A stretch of DNA of 64,000 nucleotides from contig NC_064548.1 in the NCBI RefSeq assembly GCF_023856365.1, positions 7,055,642 to 7,119,641 on the forward strand. Reading direction: 5' to 3'. Numbering within the stretch: position 1 is the stretch's first letter; the number at the start of each line of letters is the position of its first letter. The notes beneath the pieces are model-generated. The model did no database searches. It was not told where the DNA came from and saw only the letters and a list, made by a program, of their open reading frames with translations. Both the position numbers and the translations under genes were made by a program. Below are positions 61,650 through 64,000 of the stretch, piece after piece. Source of the DNA: Brienomyrus brachyistius. Taxonomy: Eukaryota > Chordata > Actinopteri > Osteoglossiformes > Mormyridae.

Positions 61650-63123
61650 CAGTGTTAATTTTGCTGGCAAATTTCAGTCATAGTTAGCAATGACCTTTAT
61701 TTTCAGATAATTAAATAAAAATGATTTTGCGAGGTCTAAGACTATGACGAAGTGCATTGACAATTGCGGCAACGAATAAAAAGACGAAAATATTTGCCAG
61801 AGACGAGATCCAATCAGAATTAATATAGTTCGCATAAAGAAGAGGTATTCAACTAAAAGTTAGAGGTCCAGAAAGAGAAAAATTCTTGAAGCAAAGGTCT
61901 GGAAGATCATGTCTGTTTAGTGTGATATATAGTTAAGTAGCCTATTAATTGCACCAACATCTACTAAATAATAGTAGGGTTGCATTTCAAAATAAAATGT
62001 AATATGTTATATGTAATAAAATATAAAGTGTTTAACTTAAGCTGTAAAACCCTAATACAGTTCTGCTTGTCATATTTTAGTGTTCATGGATTGTTTCGAC
62101 AATCCCACATTGGTAATAAAAGTAAAGTATCATTTTAATATAAATATACAAGAACTTATCACTTTAATCGCTGTTAGAGCAAGATATGGGCCATCTTACT
62201 ATTTCGAAAAGATATAAAACGTGACATGCTGTGTTTCTCATTCGTTTTTTTATCTGTTTGTGCTGTTACTTCAACAGAATGACAAGCCGTTTCAGCCGAA
62301 AAGAGCATTTTACTTTATTTCAAATAAAACGCAGAGTTGCCAACTTCGGCCAGCTGGCAGGCGTGAGATTTTCAATTCGAGATGTCTGTTCACATATGTA
62401 ACAGTTCTTACTTTGTAAATAGTTTGCTTCTGTATTTAACCGTGTAAATACACTTTTGATGTAGCTAATTTTACATTTGTAATCATATAATCTAAATTTG
62501 CCGTAAGATTTCCCGCGTGTCATGTCAGATTCTTGAGATTTGGTAACACTGAAAACGTACATTGTTTCACCTGAGTTGATTTCTATAACAAATAAAATTA
62601 CTTTATACAGTTCTTAAAAAGCAGAAACTTCAAACAAATATGAAATCACCAATAAACTACATCTACAAATATTTAATATTTCTATTTTAATATTCAGAGA
62701 GAGCAGGCCTGGTGGCATTATAGCCTATGCATTTTTTGAAGTGATTTTATTTTTGCACTACTGGCACTACTGATTTTACAGTGCTCAGCTCCTGGGTGTA
62801 AAAAAAAAAAAAAGACATAAGTTTGTGTTTCAAATAAGAGTGAAGTCTCTGTCCTTGTGTACTGCACAGTCAGACCTCAATACCATCCCTTAACATTGGT
62901 TTCATTTAATCGTGGTGAACATAATGACTTTCAGAAATCGAAGGGAAACTTTAAATATTATACCTTGCACTTTCAATTTTAGTCGACTAAATCAACTGTA
63001 GTTTTAGTCGACTAATCTTATTTGAATTGTTTTAGTTGACTATAACTAAATTATGACAAACTAAATTATATTTTAGTCAAAAGACTGACAAACAAAAAAA
63101 TAAATTCTGTAAAATTAACACTG
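61650..63123. mobile_element. hAT non-autonomous transposon with intact 8-bp target duplication
   Basis: Inverted ends are cagtgttaattttg and, from the right as reverse complement, cagtgttaatttta. CTGGACAG flanks both sides exactly (61642-61649 and 63124-63131). The inner right portion contains repeated tagtcgacta motifs (62,980-63,020). No transposase frame is present. It lies in the CCNT2 intron upstream of the exon 61567-61497. Confidence 0.85.
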
Positions 63124-63131
63124 CTGGACAG

Positions 63132-64000
63132 AGTAGGGTTGCATGGTGAACTGGTATTAGGGGAAGGAGAAAAAAAAACAGTACTAGAGTTTTGAAAACA
63201 CTACAATACTGCATTTTGGAAAAAAAAAATCAACACTTTTATTATGCAAATGGATATGTGATTTGGCAAAAAAATCTAAGCTGAACAGTGAATGAACAGA
63301 CAAGAGCAACAGCAAAGACAACAATGGACTTTTTCCACTTGGTTCAGAGAAGAGATGGCAGCAGTTTCAGCAACACCTGAACTCATTGACAAAGTGGAAG
63401 CGAAATATGGAGATATTACCGCTATAATGTGGATGAAAAAGGCGAGCAGCTAGGCACCGCTGCGTAAGCACCATTTAAAAGTGTGTCTCGCAAAAGGGAG
63501 GCAATACACTCAAATCAGGCAAGACATCCTGACCTTTTCAAGGATTTCAAAGGCAAACTAGGTTGACTAGTTCACTGCCGTTACATCAAAGAAATCAGAG
63601 AGATCAAAAAAGCTTCTACGCAGGAGTAAAATATATATTCATACGTAGAGTCTACAGTGATCCATCACACAAGCAACATCAACTCGCCAATTAATTCAAC
63701 CCTATAGTGATCCAAATCACTAATAGACAAAATCATGCTCAACAGGCTTTTACGACTAATATTCTTAAATTTTAACTGAACCACGTCAAATAACCCGAAT
63801 GTCATCAAAAACATTTTGTTTGAAATAAAAGCACAAAATGTCAAAAACCATCAAAATTCATGACTTAGTGACAATATTGAAACAAAAATTTGGTATAAAA
63901 GCACTAGAACAGAGCATTATAATGACCCATTGAGAGTGGACACTCTCAGGCAAGCATGGGTGGAAGGTAACACATCAGGAACCCTGCTCTGTTTGAAAAA
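63132..64000. other. CCNT2 intron, right edge of the window
   Basis: It begins with gtagggttgcatggtgaact, like the end of another dispersed fish DNA element, followed by A-rich sequence. Broken frames around 63,330-63,560 are not assignable. No cyclin-box exon is visible. Confidence 0.35.

Noticed and set aside
63300..63560. BED-finger or transposase coding fragment in the CCNT2 intron
   Set aside because: Frames are short and broken and the Cys/His pattern of a BED finger could not be traced.
61568..64000. CCNT2 cyclin-box exons
   Set aside because: No frame resembling the cyclin fold is present; this stretch is a hAT-like element and AT-rich intron, so the exons must lie beyond the window.

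Overview
The window is nuclear DNA from a vertebrate, almost certainly a teleost fish. It holds three multi-exon protein genes with GT-AG introns. Their order and strands match human chromosome 2q21.3, and the introns carry repeat families typical of teleosts. Species cannot be fixed from the sequence alone. Gene names rest on my recollection of the vertebrate proteins. The exon structures rest on splice sites and on reading frames that close exactly.

Layout. (1) Positions 1-38,064, plus strand: the 3' part of ZRANB3, a DNA translocase/endonuclease that remodels stalled replication forks. Sixteen exons join into one frame of 849 codons plus stop. The N-terminal half of the ATPase lies left of the window. 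One intron holds a roughly 14.5-kb array of about 315 copies of a GC-rich 46-bp unit. (2) Positions 38,065-41,762: the space between two converging genes, with the ZRANB3 poly(A) signal and a near-perfect 19 x 38-bp array. (3) Positions 57,157-41,763, minus strand: complete RAB3GAP1, catalytic subunit of the Rab3 GTPase-activating complex, with 24 coding exons and 971 residues. Its intron 3 carries a 2.3-kb CA-rich composite minisatellite. (4) Positions 61,567-60,026, minus strand: the last two coding exons of CCNT2 (cyclin T2, P-TEFb subunit). The cyclin-box exons lie right of the window.

The remaining sequence is intron and spacer with transposable elements. Several have readable borders: hAT-like elements at 17,193-18,737 and 61,650-63,123, a nested retroposon plus DNA element at 51,571-52,714, and a 126-bp retroposed fragment with a perfect 14-bp target-site duplication at 29,161-29,286.

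The three genes are not an operon or a joint pathway; they are a conserved syntenic block. Most of the longest open reading frames in the window (2.2-16.8 kb and 53.2-56.3 kb) are by-products of tandem repeats whose unit length is not a multiple of three, or of CA/TG runs, and should not be annotated as proteins. I found no convincing new genetic system. The most unusual object is the giant, higher-order-structured minisatellite inside ZRANB3.
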